A DNA stretch of 64,000 bases from Streptomyces ochraceiscleroticus (GCF_000720485.1 NZ_JOAX01000009.1:62001-126000); one strand, 5' to 3'; numbered from the stretch's first letter, positions 1-9,353 are shown. Notes: generated by a model from the sequence alone, not told the origin. Made by a program: numbers and translations.

Positions 1-367
1 GTCGGCAGGGGCACGCTGCGTGCCCTGGGTAAGTTCTGCGACATGTGCCCAAGATGCCTGTCGCCTCCGCAACGGAGCACGGTTCAGGGGGATTTGGTGA
101 CGCATCCGTCACTGTGGCGGTATCGTGCTGCGCCCGCCGGTGCCCGAGTGCACTCCTGGGTTCGCAGGGCGCTCCATGAGCACGCCCGGCGCACGCGCGC
201 CGCGCCCACCTGCCGGTATCTCCCTCCGCGCCCGCCCCGACCGGATGACCCGCCCGGATGGCGCGGAAGGTGGGCGGATAGGCTGTTTCAACAGTTGTTG
301 ATTTTCCTGAGTCCCAGCCGCGCGTACCCCTGTGCCGGCCGCGCGGCATCCGAGGGAGCGAAGCGCC
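1..367. other. Left edge, no gene recognised
   Basis: I see no convincing coding region in the first 367 bases. Open frames exist on both strands but their translations are arginine/proline-rich shadows without recognisable motifs. A GAGGGA ribosome-binding site for the following glycosyltransferase lies at about 353-358. An AT-richer stretch around 286-310 could hold its promoter, but no clear -35/-10 pair is visible. Confidence 0.5.
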
Positions 368-1576
368 ATGCGCATCCTGTTCACCGCCCAGGCGAGTTAC
401 TCGCACCTCGCACCGCTGGTGCTGCCGGCGGCCGAGAGCGCCCGGCAGGCGGGCCACGAGGTGGCCGTCGCCACCGGGAACGCCGTCGCGGAGCACATCG
501 AGAAGCGCGGGCTGACCGCGCTGCGGCTGCCGAACGTCGAGGCGATGGGGGACGTACTGCAGCGGGGCGACGTCCGCCCGCCCGCGGCCATGCGCCAATT
601 CGGCTCCGTCACCATCGAGTTGGACCCGGAGTTCTTCGCCGCCGCCTTCGTCGGACAGCTTGCCGGCCCCTCGGCGCGTGACCTCGTCGAGGTGGCCCGG
701 GACTGGCGCCCCGACCTGATCCTGCACGAGTCCACCGAGTTCGGCGGCTACCTGGCCGGCGAGCGGCTCGGCATCCCGCACGGCGCGCTGGACATCGCCC
801 CGATGGCGCCGTACGACCACCCGGCCGTCACCGAGGCGCTCAACAAGCAGCGCGCGGACCTGGGCCTCGATCCGATCACCGACCCCTGGCACGTCTTCCG
901 CGCCTTCCGTGCCGGCGTCGTACCGGAGGAGTTCTACCCCGAGGCGAGCCGCCTGCCGAACGCCCACTACTACCGCCTGCCGGTCCCCGCCGGCGAAGCG
1001 CCCCTCGACCCGGAGATCGCCCGGCTCCCCGCCGACCGCCCGCTCGTCCTCGCCACACTGGGCTCGAACGCCACCAATTTCCCCGGCGGTGGAGTCCTGC
1101 CCCTCCTCGACACCATCATCGAGACGCTCGGAGACCTGCCGGTCACCGGCGTCGTCGCGCTCGGCGTGGGCACCGACCCCCGCGAGTGGCAGGGCGCCCG
1201 CGCCGACAACGTCCACCTCACCTCGTTCGTCCAGCAGGAACTGCTCCTGCGGTCCAGCGACGCGTTCCTCACGCACGCCGGCTTCAACGGGACCCGGGAG
1301 GCGCTGGCGGCCGGCGTCCCCGTGGTCGCCGTACCGCTCTTCGCCGAGCAGTCGTACAACGCCGCCCGGCTGCAGGAGATCGGCGCCGGCCGCCGGATCG
1401 ACGTCCAGGACGTCACGCGCGCGTCGCTGACCGAGGCCGTCCGCGCCGTACTGGAGGACCGCACCTACCGCTCCCGCGCCCAGTCCCTCCAGCGCCGCTC
1501 CCACGCGCTCCCGGACCTGTCCCGTCTCGCGGCGGACGCGGCGTCGGCGACGGGCGCCACGGACGCGGCGGGCTGA
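368..1576 (+). CDS. GT1-family (macrolide-type) glycosyltransferase
   Basis: This 402-residue protein is a GT-B fold glycosyltransferase of the MGT/UGT class, which moves a nucleotide-activated sugar onto a small lipophilic acceptor such as a macrolide or other polyketide. The N-terminal half begins MRILFTAQASYSHLAPL, the usual acceptor domain opening. The C-terminal half holds the donor-site signature around THAGFNGTREALAAGVPVVAVP, followed by FAEQSYNA. The ATG at 368 was chosen because GAGGGA precedes it at a good distance, although the frame stays open upstream. An MFS exporter follows about 65 bp downstream, a pairing common in antibiotic self-resistance by glycosylation and export. That role and the acceptor are inference. 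Confidence 0.87.
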   Translation: MRILFTAQASYSHLAPLVLPAAESARQAGHEVAVATGNAVAEHIEKRGLTALRLPNVEAMGDVLQRGDVRPPAAMRQFGSVTIELDPEFFAAAFVGQLAGPSARDLVEVARDWRPDLILHESTEFGGYLAGERLGIPHGALDIAPMAPYDHPAVTEALNKQRADLGLDPITDPWHVFRAFRAGVVPEEFYPEASRLPNAHYYRLPVPAGEAPLDPEIARLPADRPLVLATLGSNATNFPGGGVLPLLDTIIETLGDLPVTGVVALGVGTDPREWQGARADNVHLTSFVQQELLLRSSDAFLTHAGFNGTREALAAGVPVVAVPLFAEQSYNAARLQEIGAGRRIDVQDVTRASLTEAVRAVLEDRTYRSRAQSLQRRSHALPDLSRLAADAASATGATDAAG

Positions 1577-1640
1577 GACGGCGGCGTAGCCCCGGGGCGG
1601 CCTGATCGCTTGCGGCCGGGCCGCCTCGTACCGTGGAGAC

Positions 1641-2855
1641 ATGATCGTTCGTCATGGGACGGGCCGCCGCCCGGGGTACCCGGCAGCGGCGGCGGTGTTC
1701 GCCGTGGGCATGGCGGGCACCACACTCCCCACCCCGCTGTACGGCCTCTACCGCGAAGAGCTGGGCTTCTCGGAGCTGATGGTGACGGTGGTCTTCGCCG
1801 TCTACGCACTCGGCGTCATTGCCGTACTGCTGCTCGCGGGCAACTACTCCGACCGGGTCGGCCGCCGCCCCGTGCTCCTTGCGGCGCTGGCCTTCTCGGC
1901 ACTCAGCGCGGTCTGCTTCCTGTCCGATTTCCTGTCCGGTTTTCCGTCCGGGGGCGGCCTCTCGTTCCTCTTCGCCGGCCGGCTGCTCTCCGGCTTCTCG
2001 GCCGGACTCTTCAGCGGCGCGGCCACGGCGGCGGTACTGGAACTGGCCCCGCCCGAACGGAAGTCGCGCGCCGGTTACGCCGCGGCCGCCGCCAACATGG
2101 GCGGCCTCGGCTGCGGTCCGCTGCTCGCCGGGATCCTGGCCCAGTACGCCCCGTGGCCGCTCGCGCTGCCCTACCTGACGCATCTCGCCCTCATCGCCGT
2201 GGCGTGTCTGCTGGTCCTCCTCCTGCCCGAGACCGTCGACCATCCGGAGCGGTGGCCGGGCCTCCGGCCGCAGGGCGTGGTCGTACCCCCTGAAGTACGC
2301 GGTGTCTTCGGGCCCTCGGCCCTCGCCGCCTTCGCCGGCTTCTCGCTCCTCGGCCTGTTCACCGCGGTGGCCCCGGCCTTCGTGTCCCAGACCCTCGGCG
2401 TGGCCAATCTGGCCGTCTCCGGCGCCGTCGTCTTCTCGGTCTTCCTGGGCTCGACCGCCGGCCAGTCGCTGACCGAAAAACTTGGAGCGCGCCGGGCACT
2501 CCCGGCCGGCTGCCTCGTCCTCGTCGTGGGCCTCGCCCTCGTTGCGACCTCCCTCGCCGTCGAGTCCCTGGCGGCCCTGGTCGCCGGCGCCCTGTGCGGC
2601 GGCCTCGGCCAGGGCCTCGCCTTCCGCGCGGCCCTGACGTCCGTCGCGGCCGCCGCCCCCGCCGAACACCGCGGCGGCACGATCTCCACCTTCTTCGTCG
2701 TCGCCTACACCGGAATCTCCCTCCCGGTCGTCGGCGTCGGCGCCCTCACCCTCGCCCTCGGCCTCCGCGGCGCCGGTCTGACCTTCACCACCTGCGTCGC
2801 CGTCCTGGCCGCCGGCACGGCCGCCCATTTGCTGCGCAGCTCCCGGCGCGACTGA
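1641..2855 (+). CDS. MFS transporter
   Basis: This 404-residue integral membrane protein of the major facilitator superfamily has about 12 hydrophobic segments. The loop between segments 2 and 3 reads NYSDRVGRRPVLL, a good match to the G-x-x-x-D-R-x-G-R-R signature of the superfamily. Its length is typical of 12-TM drug or metabolite exporters. A GGAG ribosome-binding site lies about 8 bases before the ATG. It follows the glycosyltransferase in the same direction and is probably co-transcribed. Substrate is not predictable; export of a small molecule is the likeliest role. Confidence 0.85.
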   Translation: MIVRHGTGRRPGYPAAAAVFAVGMAGTTLPTPLYGLYREELGFSELMVTVVFAVYALGVIAVLLLAGNYSDRVGRRPVLLAALAFSALSAVCFLSDFLSGFPSGGGLSFLFAGRLLSGFSAGLFSGAATAAVLELAPPERKSRAGYAAAAANMGGLGCGPLLAGILAQYAPWPLALPYLTHLALIAVACLLVLLLPETVDHPERWPGLRPQGVVVPPEVRGVFGPSALAAFAGFSLLGLFTAVAPAFVSQTLGVANLAVSGAVVFSVFLGSTAGQSLTEKLGARRALPAGCLVLVVGLALVATSLAVESLAALVAGALCGGLGQGLAFRAALTSVAAAAPAEHRGGTISTFFVVAYTGISLPVVGVGALTLALGLRGAGLTFTTCVAVLAAGTAAHLLRSSRRD

Positions 2856-2861
2856 CCGGCA

Positions 2862-2911
2862 GCGCCTCCCACGCGCGGGGTCCCCCGTGCGCGGCGCCTC
2901 CCACGCGCGGG
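2862..2911. terminator. Tandem 18-bp direct repeat with hairpin after the MFS gene
   Basis: The 18-mer GCGCCTCCCACGCGCGGG occurs at 2862-2879 and again at 2894-2911. Between them, CGCGCGGGG can pair with CCCCGTGCG with one wobble, giving a strong stem directly behind the MFS stop codon. A factor-independent terminator is the simplest reading, but no T-run follows, as is usual in streptomycetes. Confidence 0.5.
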
Positions 2912-3045
2912 CCAACATGCTGGGCCGAGTGCAGCAAAGCAGGTGTGCCGGGCCGGGCCGGCGGTGATCTCCCAGCAGCGGAGCGTCAGCAACCCGCGCA
3001 GGACGGGCGGGGTCGGGAAAGGGCACGGTCAGGGAAGGGTGCGGC

Positions 3046-4479
3046 ATGTCCGGAACACAGCAAGAGGACGCGGCACCGGCCGACAGCGAACCGCGCCATC
3101 GGTGGACGCACACGGCGAAGGTGATCGTCAGCAGCCTCTGGTTCCCGGCGCTCTTCTTCTTCGGCTTCCTCTTCTGCTACCTGCTCGCCTTCCACAACCC
3201 CACCCCGCACGACATCCGGGTGGCCGTGCCCGCCCCGGCGGCGACCCAGGTACAGAAGACGCTCGACAAGGCCGTCCCGGACGGATTCGAGGTGAAGCCC
3301 GTATCGGGCGGTGACGCCGCCCTCCGCAGCGCGGTACGGGACCGCCGTGCCGCCGGCGGCTACCTCCCGGATCCGGCCCACCCCGCCCTCTACACCGCGA
3401 AGGCCGGCGGCTTCGAGATCGAGGCCGTGCTGCAGCAGGTGTTCACGCCGATCGCCGAGCGGGGCGGGGCCCGGCTCAAACAGGTCGAGCTCGCGCCCAC
3501 CGCGCCCAAGGACGGGATGGGCACCAGCCTCTTCTACCTCTGTCTGGGGCTCACCATCCCGTCGTACATCATGGTGATGATGATGCTGCGGGCCACCGGC
3601 CTCAGCCGCTGGAAGAAGGTCGTCACCTTCGTCGTCTCCGGCGCCGTGATGGCCGTGGCCGCCTTCTACATCTCGCTCGCGATGGACTGCATCGTGGACC
3701 GGCCGATCTGTCTGCTCTATATGTTCATGCTGAGCCTGGCGGTCTCGCTGACCTGCTACGGGCTGGTGCCGTTCGTGCGGCAGTTCTTCCCCGGCGTGGC
3801 CATCGTCGTCTTCGTGCTGCTGTCCATGCCGGCCAGCGACGGGGCGATCCCGGTCGCGATGGTGCCGGCCTTCTTCCGCTGGCTGCATCCGTACATGCCA
3901 CTGGGCAATCTGGTCGACGCGCTGCGCAACGAGATGTACTTCGGCGGCGCGCAGCTCTTCCGCCCGCTGCTGGCGCTGAGCATCTGGATCGCCGTCGGCA
4001 TCGTGCTCATCTGCATCGGATTCTTCTGGGAACGGCACCGGGTGAACGTGGCACGCTCCGACGGGGACGCGGAACTGACCGCCTCGGACCTGGAGGAATC
4101 GGTCGAGGACCCGACATTCGAGATGCCGCACCCGATGCCGGTACGCACCTCCACCCACTACATCGGGGCCTCCGAGCCGTTGCTGGCCGGCCGCATCCGG
4201 GACACCCAGTCGCAACCGCTGCACGGTGTACTGATCACCGTGACCACCACCGACGGACGGCAGCTCACGCGCACGCGGACCGATGAACACGGCGAGTACA
4301 AGCTGACCGGGCTGCCGGAGGGCTTCATCAACGTCATCGCCGGCGGGCCGCGCCGCATCCCGTCCATCAAGCGGGTGTACATCAGGTACGGGAGCCTCGC
4401 CCATCAGGATTTCGTGCTGCGACCGCGGCCGCAGGACCCGCCTCCTGGCGGTGGAGGAGTCTCCGCTCCGGCGACGTAA
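3046..4479 (+). CDS. Multi-span membrane protein with C-terminal carboxypeptidase-regulatory-like domain
   Basis: This is a 477-residue protein. One transmembrane segment lies at about residues 27-47, then an extracytoplasmic region of roughly 110 residues, then about five further hydrophobic helices (about residues 160-335). The topology resembles ABC-2/YhgE-type export membrane proteins. The tail (about residues 380-460) contains GVLITVTTTDGRQLTRTRTD and GEYKLTGLPEGF, which fit a CarboxypepD_reg-like beta-sandwich. GGAAGGG precedes the ATG at a good distance. The next gene, an MFS exporter, ends with a domain of the same kind, so the two products may act together in the membrane. The fold call is reasonable; the function is unknown. 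Confidence 0.7.
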   Translation: MSGTQQEDAAPADSEPRHRWTHTAKVIVSSLWFPALFFFGFLFCYLLAFHNPTPHDIRVAVPAPAATQVQKTLDKAVPDGFEVKPVSGGDAALRSAVRDRRAAGGYLPDPAHPALYTAKAGGFEIEAVLQQVFTPIAERGGARLKQVELAPTAPKDGMGTSLFYLCLGLTIPSYIMVMMMLRATGLSRWKKVVTFVVSGAVMAVAAFYISLAMDCIVDRPICLLYMFMLSLAVSLTCYGLVPFVRQFFPGVAIVVFVLLSMPASDGAIPVAMVPAFFRWLHPYMPLGNLVDALRNEMYFGGAQLFRPLLALSIWIAVGIVLICIGFFWERHRVNVARSDGDAELTASDLEESVEDPTFEMPHPMPVRTSTHYIGASEPLLAGRIRDTQSQPLHGVLITVTTTDGRQLTRTRTDEHGEYKLTGLPEGFINVIAGGPRRIPSIKRVYIRYGSLAHQDFVLRPRPQDPPPGGGGVSAPAT

Positions 4480-4634
4480 GGAATTGGTGAAGAGTTCCCG
4501 TCGTACGATGTCCTTCGGAATACCCACCCGAGTGGGCAAGTTCTCTCCGCACGTACGGCACACGCTCATCGGCGTAATCACCGATGCGTACTCGGCGAGC
4601 CCGCCACTCTTCCCGCTTCCGGAGGTCCCAGGTA

Positions 4635-6401
4635 ATGCCCCAGACGATGGCCCATCGACGCACAGGCGGGATAGTCCTCGTCCTCGCCTTCGCCGGCATC
4701 GCGGTCGCGGTGATGCAGACGTTGCTCGTGCCGGTCATCAAGGACCTGCCCACCCTGCTGAACACCGCGCCCACGAACGCCACCTGGGTCATGACGGCCA
4801 CCCTGCTCGCCGGTGCCGTCGCCACCCCGATCATGGGCCGGCTCGGCGATCTGTACGGCAAGCGCCGCATGCTGATCACCAGCCTCGCGGTCATGGTCGG
4901 GGGATCGCTGGTCTGCGGGTTCACCAGTGAGCTCCTCGTGATGATCGTCGGCCGTGCGCTCCAGGGCTTCGCCATGGGCGCCATTCCGCTCGGCATCGGC
5001 CTGATGCGTGACGAGCTGCCCCGCGAGAAGCTCGGTTCGGCCCTGGCCCTGATGAGCTCCTCCATAGGCGTCGGCGGCGGGCTCGCGTTGCCGCTCGCCT
5101 CCCTGGTCGCCCAGCACGCGGACTGGCACGCGCTGTTCTTCGGCGCCGCCGGCCTGGGCGTCCTGGCGATCCTGCTCACCCTGGCGGTCGTGCCGGAGAG
5201 CGGCGTCCGGGCCGAGGGCCGCTTCGACGCCGTCGGCGCGCTCGGTCTCTCCCTCGGTCTCGTCCTGTTCCTGCTGCCGATCACCAAGGGCAGCGACTGG
5301 GGCTGGAGTTCGGCCACCACGCTCGGCCTCTTCGCCGCCGCACTGGTCGTCCTCGTCCTGTGGGGCCTGATGGAACTGCGCATGAAGGCCCCGCTGGTCG
5401 ACCTGCGCACCACCGCGCGCCGCGAGGTACTGCTCACCAACCTCGCCTCGATCACGGTCGGCGTCGCGTTCTACGCGATCTCGCTCGTCCTGCCGCAACT
5501 CCTCCAGCTGCCGACCGCCACCGGCTACGGCCTGGGCCAGTCCATGGTCGTCGCGGGGCTGTGCGTGGCGCCGCTGGGGCTGACGATGATGTTCACCGCG
5601 CCCGTCTACGCCCGTCTCTCGGCGCGGTACGGTCCGAAGCTCACCCTCATGCTCGGCATGCTGATCATCGCGGTCGGTTACGGCGCGGGGCTCGGCCTGA
5701 TGAGCGCCGCGTGGCAGACCATCGTCATTTCGGTCGTCGTCGGCGCCGGTATCGGCCTTGCCTACTCCTCCCTCCCGGCCCTGATCAACGGCGCTGTCGA
5801 CCCGTCCGAGACGGGCGCGGCCAATGGACTCAACACCCTGATGCGTTCGATCGGTACGTCCGTGTCGAGCGCCGTCATCGGCATGGTCCTCGCCAACACC
5901 GCCCATCACGCGGGGCCGGTGGCGGTGCCGACCATGCAGGGCTTCCGCATCTCGTTCCTCATCGCCACCGGGGCGGTCGCCCTCGGCCTGCTGTTCGCGG
6001 TCTTCCTGCCGCGCAGCCGGACGGTGTCCGCACCGCAGCTCCTGGCCAGCAGCGAAGAGGCAGCCGCGCCGGAGCGGGACACCCGGGCAGTACCGATGAC
6101 ACCGGGGCCCCGCGCCGGGTTCCGCGGGCGCGTCCTGGACCCGGCCGGTGCACCCGTCACCGGTGCCAGGGTGGCGCTGATCGACCCGCGTGGGCGCCGG
6201 GCCGGTACCGCGCTCACCGACCACGACGGCCGCTACTCGGTCGCCGTCCCGGACGGCGGCGCGTACGTACTGGCCGCCATGGTCGCCGGCCACTCCCCGC
6301 GCGCGTCGTCGGCGGTGCACCCCGGCGAGGACCGCCCGGTCGAGGTCGACCTCGTCCTCACGACCGCGGCGGCGGAGCGCCGCACCGCGGTACAGAGCTG
6401 A
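4635..6401 (+). CDS. MFS exporter (14-TM type) with C-terminal carboxypeptidase-regulatory-like domain
   Basis: This 588-residue drug:proton antiporter-like protein contains MGRLGDLYGKRRMLI (the superfamily loop 2-3 motif) and RALQGFAMGAIPLGIGLMRD (the motif C region of DHA2/EmrB-type exporters). About 14 hydrophobic segments cover residues 10-480. Unusually, residues about 500-580 form a soluble domain (FRGRVLDPAGAPVTGARVAL, then TDHDGRYSVAVPDGG), a carboxypeptidase-regulatory-like beta-sandwich. I chose the ATG at 4635 because GGAGG lies 9 bases upstream; a longer frame reaches 4584. It follows the other membrane protein bearing the same kind of tail, and the two are probably functionally linked. 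Confidence 0.85.
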   Translation: MPQTMAHRRTGGIVLVLAFAGIAVAVMQTLLVPVIKDLPTLLNTAPTNATWVMTATLLAGAVATPIMGRLGDLYGKRRMLITSLAVMVGGSLVCGFTSELLVMIVGRALQGFAMGAIPLGIGLMRDELPREKLGSALALMSSSIGVGGGLALPLASLVAQHADWHALFFGAAGLGVLAILLTLAVVPESGVRAEGRFDAVGALGLSLGLVLFLLPITKGSDWGWSSATTLGLFAAALVVLVLWGLMELRMKAPLVDLRTTARREVLLTNLASITVGVAFYAISLVLPQLLQLPTATGYGLGQSMVVAGLCVAPLGLTMMFTAPVYARLSARYGPKLTLMLGMLIIAVGYGAGLGLMSAAWQTIVISVVVGAGIGLAYSSLPALINGAVDPSETGAANGLNTLMRSIGTSVSSAVIGMVLANTAHHAGPVAVPTMQGFRISFLIATGAVALGLLFAVFLPRSRTVSAPQLLASSEEAAAPERDTRAVPMTPGPRAGFRGRVLDPAGAPVTGARVALIDPRGRRAGTALTDHDGRYSVAVPDGGAYVLAAMVAGHSPRASSAVHPGEDRPVEVDLVLTTAAAERRTAVQS

Positions 6402-6425
6402 GCAGTCCGGCTGTCAACCGAGTGG

Positions 6426-7145
6426 TCAGCCGAGGACGAGCGGGAGCTTCTCGGCCGGCTCGCCCAGTTCGGCGCGCTCCGCATCGGTCGGGGCGCGCCG
6501 TCCGGTACCGACCAGCAGCGCGTCCTGGTCCGAGAACGACGCGGGGAACGTGGCCCCGGCGATCTGCTCCAGCATCTCGCGGGACCGGGCGAGCCCCTCA
6601 GCAGGGGGTTCGGGCACGTCCGGGAGGTGCGCCATCAGGTCGAGGTGGTGCAGTGTCCACTCCAGTACGTACGCGGTGAGGTAGTCGCCCGCGGTGAGGA
6701 CCATGTCCTGGGTGCTGACCCGGAGATCCGGGTCGGCGAGTGCGGCGGCGCGGCCGGCCGCGGAGCCGACGTCGTCGAGGTGGAACTTGAGCAGCCCGGG
6801 GTCCTCGTACGCGGCGGCCAGCCGGACGGTCAGCGCGTCCAGGGGGTCGTCGCCGGTCGGCGGCGTGTCGGCGACGTTCCAGTAGGTCACCGCGTCGTGG
6901 GTCGGCTCCGTTTCGGCCGGGGTCACGAGAGTGATCAGGACGTCCTGCGCGTCGATGACCAGATGGCACACCAGGTCCCGCACGAGCCAGCCGGTACAGC
7001 CGGACGGCCGCCCGAAGTCCTCGTCCGAGAGGCCGGCGACCGCCGTGCGCAACGCCGTCCAGGTGCGTGAGAAGAGATCCACCTCGGCACGGTAGTGCGG
7101 TGCCGAGGCGGCGTACAAGCGCATTTGGACGGCCGGGTCGCGCAT
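6426..7145 (-). CDS. Maleylpyruvate isomerase N-terminal/DinB-like (mycothiol-dependent) family protein
   Basis: This protein of about 239 residues has an N-terminal four-helix DinB/MDMPI-type domain: W-T-A-L near the start, then GWLVRDLVCHLVID, where the histidine is a typical metal ligand position. A second conserved stretch is YVLEWTLHHLDLMAHL. Such proteins in actinobacteria are often mycothiol-dependent or of unknown function. It starts 20 bases after the GntR gene stop and is probably its co-transcribed partner. Starts at 7145 (used here) and 7124 are both plausible. The substrate is unknown. Confidence 0.7.
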   Translation of the reverse strand: MRDPAVQMRLYAASAPHYRAEVDLFSRTWTALRTAVAGLSDEDFGRPSGCTGWLVRDLVCHLVIDAQDVLITLVTPAETEPTHDAVTYWNVADTPPTGDDPLDALTVRLAAAYEDPGLLKFHLDDVGSAAGRAAALADPDLRVSTQDMVLTAGDYLTAYVLEWTLHHLDLMAHLPDVPEPPAEGLARSREMLEQIAGATFPASFSDQDALLVGTGRRAPTDAERAELGEPAEKLPLVLG

Positions 7146-7165
7146 CCGGATGGTGTCCGAACCGG

Positions 7166-7816
7166 TCAGTCCCGCGTCGCGTTCCGGTGGGCGGCGGCCG
7201 CGTCGCGCCCGGTCGCCAGGTGCCGCGTCACCAGCTTCTCGACCTGCGCGACATCCCGGTCCGCGAGGGCCTCGTAGAGCTCCTCGTGCTCCTTCGCCAT
7301 GGCCATGAGGTCGTCGTGCTGCCCCAGCAGCCAGCGCATCCTGCTGCGCAACGTGCGCTCCAGCTCGTTCAGGAGCTCGTTGTCGGCCAGCGATGTCACC
7401 GTCTCGTGGAAATCGGCCGCCGCCCGCCGGGCCCGTACCGCGTCGCCCTCGCGCGCCGCCGCCAGCTCGGCGTCGAGGTCCGCGCGGAGCCTCGCCAGCC
7501 CGGCGCGGGTACGCCGCTGGGCGGCGAGCCGGAACGCCAGCATCTCCAGTGCCGACCGCACCTCGTCGAGATCGGCGATGTCCGTCGGCGCGAACTCCCG
7601 CACCACGGCCCACGTCCGCGGCCGCGGCGTCACCAGCCCCTCATTCACCAGTGCCTTCAGAGCGTCCCGGATCGGCAGCCGGCTCACCCCGAGCTCCGCT
7701 GCGAGTTCCCGTTCGACCAGCTTGCTGCCCGGCTCGCGGACACCGTCGATGATCTCGTCACGCAACTGCCGGGTGACCCGCTCCGACTCGGGCTCGAACC
7801 CTTCAGACCCTGTCAT
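7166..7816 (-). CDS. GntR/FadR-family transcriptional regulator
   Basis: This 216-residue regulator has an N-terminal winged helix (ERELAAELGVSRLPIRDALKALVNEGLV), the standard GntR DNA-binding signature. It is followed by an all-helical FCD-type effector domain (DLDEVRSALEMLAFRLAA, FHETVTSLADNELLNELERT). FCD proteins usually sense small carboxylates or related metabolites. I took the ATG at 7816; its G-rich leader is close to the start, and a GTG at 7855 is an alternative. It lies immediately downstream of two amidohydrolase genes transcribed the same way and upstream of the DinB-like gene, so it may control either set. Confidence 0.85.
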   Translation of the reverse strand: MTGSEGFEPESERVTRQLRDEIIDGVREPGSKLVERELAAELGVSRLPIRDALKALVNEGLVTPRPRTWAVVREFAPTDIADLDEVRSALEMLAFRLAAQRRTRAGLARLRADLDAELAAAREGDAVRARRAAADFHETVTSLADNELLNELERTLRSRMRWLLGQHDDLMAMAKEHEELYEALADRDVAQVEKLVTRHLATGRDAAAAHRNATRD

Positions 7817-7921
7817 ACCCCCAATTCTCTCATCGGCCCGCACTGCGCCCGGCACCCCGCTGGGGCCGCGGGCGGCGGCGCTCGGGTGTCCCGGGCTCCC
7901 GGGCGTCGAAGCGTGCGCGCG

Positions 7922-9226
7922 TTACGTCAGCTCGCCATCTCGGGCGACCACCCGGCCGCCGTGTACCACCATGTCCCGTGCCGGCATGTCCACCACGATC
8001 TGCGGTACGCACTCGCCGCGGAGCAGGAGGAAGTCGGCGGGGGAGCCGGGGGACAGGTCGGCGCGGGACAGGTGCAGCACGTCGGCGCCGCCGTGCGACC
8101 CCGCCTCGTAACACCCCGTCAGCTCCGCGTCGAGACGGTCGTCCCGGACCCAGCCGAGCAGATGCGCGCGGTGCAGCATGTCGGCGTTGCCGAAGGGGCT
8201 CCATGCGTCGCGTACCCCGTCGGAACCCAGCCCGACCCGCACGCCGTGCTCCTTCAGCCGGGCGATCGGCAGGACCAGCTCGCCGCTCGGCGCCACGGTC
8301 GTCAGCGCGATGTCCAGGTCGCCGAGGTCGGCCGCCACCCCGGCCAGCTCGGCGTCGGACAGGCCCGGCAGGCAGAACACATGACTTACCGTCACCTTTC
8401 CCCGCAGCGACAGGGCACGGGTGCGGTCGATGATGCCGCGCAGCGCCGTGAGGCCCTTCTCGCCCCGGTCGTGCAGATGGATGTCCACGCCGATGCCGTA
8501 CCGGTCCGCGAGGCCGAAGACCAGGTCGAGCTGCTCGTCCAGCGCCTGGTCGAAGCCGATCGGGTCGATCCCGCCGATGAAGTCCACGGTCCCGCTGCGT
8601 GCCGCCTCCCGGAGCAACGCCGCCGTACCGGGCGTGCGGATGACACCGTGCTGCGGAAACGCAACGATCTGCACATCGAGTGCGTGCCGCAGCCGCTCGC
8701 GCGCGGCAGCGACGCCTTCCACGCAGGTCAGACCGTAGGCGGGGGCGATGTCGGCGTGCGCGCGCATGGCCCGTGTCCCGCGGGTCACGGCGTGCGCCAT
8801 CAGCCCGTACGCCCGCTCGGCGACGGACCGGCTCTGGCGCTGGAACAGCTCCACGTCCTGGGCGGCGTAGTCCGCGATGCTGCTCGCCGGCTTGCGCGAC
8901 TCCCAGCTCCCGCCCCACGTCGTCTTGTCGGGATGGATGTGCGCGTCCACCAACGCCGGCAGGGCGATGCGGCCGCCACAGTCGATCACCTCGGCGCCCT
9001 GGGGGGCCCGCCGGTCCGTGATGCGGCCGTCGACGACGGTGAGGTCCACCGCGTGCTTCGCCCCGAAGGGCCGCACGTCACGGAAGACCACCGGGCGCGC
9101 GGCCCGCTCACGGTCCGCTGCCCGCGTCGGCGGTACGGCCGCGGAGAGTACGGCGCCGGAGCCCGCGAGCGAGGCGGCACCCGCGAGAACACCGCGCCGG
9201 GAGGGCTGGGAGAGCGGAGGCGTCAT
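7922..9226 (-). CDS. Tat-exported amidohydrolase, cytosine-deaminase type
   Basis: This 434-residue metal-dependent hydrolase has the motifs expected of the cytosine deaminase/isopropylammelide hydrolase branch: VDAHIHPDKT near residue 100, DIHLHDRGE, SHVFCLPGL and GSDGVRDAWSPFGNADML. The N-terminus has a twin-arginine signal (SRRGVLAGAASLAG), so the enzyme is likely exported folded. AAGGAG lies just upstream of the ATG. A second Tat amidohydrolase lies just upstream on the same strand, and a degraded cytosine/purine permease lies beyond that, divergently oriented. Together these suggest salvage or detoxification of an N-heterocycle. An extracytoplasmic cytosine-deaminase-like enzyme is unusual, and the exact substrate is unknown. 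Confidence 0.8.
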   Translation of the reverse strand: MTPPLSQPSRRGVLAGAASLAGSGAVLSAAVPPTRAADRERAARPVVFRDVRPFGAKHAVDLTVVDGRITDRRAPQGAEVIDCGGRIALPALVDAHIHPDKTTWGGSWESRKPASSIADYAAQDVELFQRQSRSVAERAYGLMAHAVTRGTRAMRAHADIAPAYGLTCVEGVAAARERLRHALDVQIVAFPQHGVIRTPGTAALLREAARSGTVDFIGGIDPIGFDQALDEQLDLVFGLADRYGIGVDIHLHDRGEKGLTALRGIIDRTRALSLRGKVTVSHVFCLPGLSDAELAGVAADLGDLDIALTTVAPSGELVLPIARLKEHGVRVGLGSDGVRDAWSPFGNADMLHRAHLLGWVRDDRLDAELTGCYEAGSHGGADVLHLSRADLSPGSPADFLLLRGECVPQIVVDMPARDMVVHGGRVVARDGELT

Positions 9227-9353
9227 GGGAACTCCTTCGGTGGTACAGCCGGTGGGGGAGGGGCGGTAGTACGGGAAGTGGCAGTACGGGGCCCGTGCGC
9301 CCCGCGGCCGCCGGGCGAGGCGGCGGCGGAGCACACGCGCCAAGGAGTTGCGT

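Noticed and set aside
1..105. A minus-strand frame running out of the left edge from an ATG at 105
   Set aside because: Only about 35 codons with no recognisable motif or ribosome-binding site; cannot be supported.
43..681. A 212-codon plus-strand frame at the left edge
   Set aside because: Arg/Pro-rich composition without motifs, and it overlaps the real glycosyltransferase in another frame.
368..2855. The start of a macrolide biosynthetic cluster
   Set aside because: Only a glycosyltransferase and exporter are present; no polyketide synthase or deoxysugar genes follow.
1413..3113. A 566-codon minus-strand frame over the MFS transporter
   Set aside because: Gly/Glu/Arg-rich antisense shadow typical of high-GC DNA; the MFS frame has clear motifs and helices.
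4578..6320. A 580-codon minus-strand frame over the second MFS exporter
   Set aside because: Hydrophilic low-complexity shadow of a real transporter gene.
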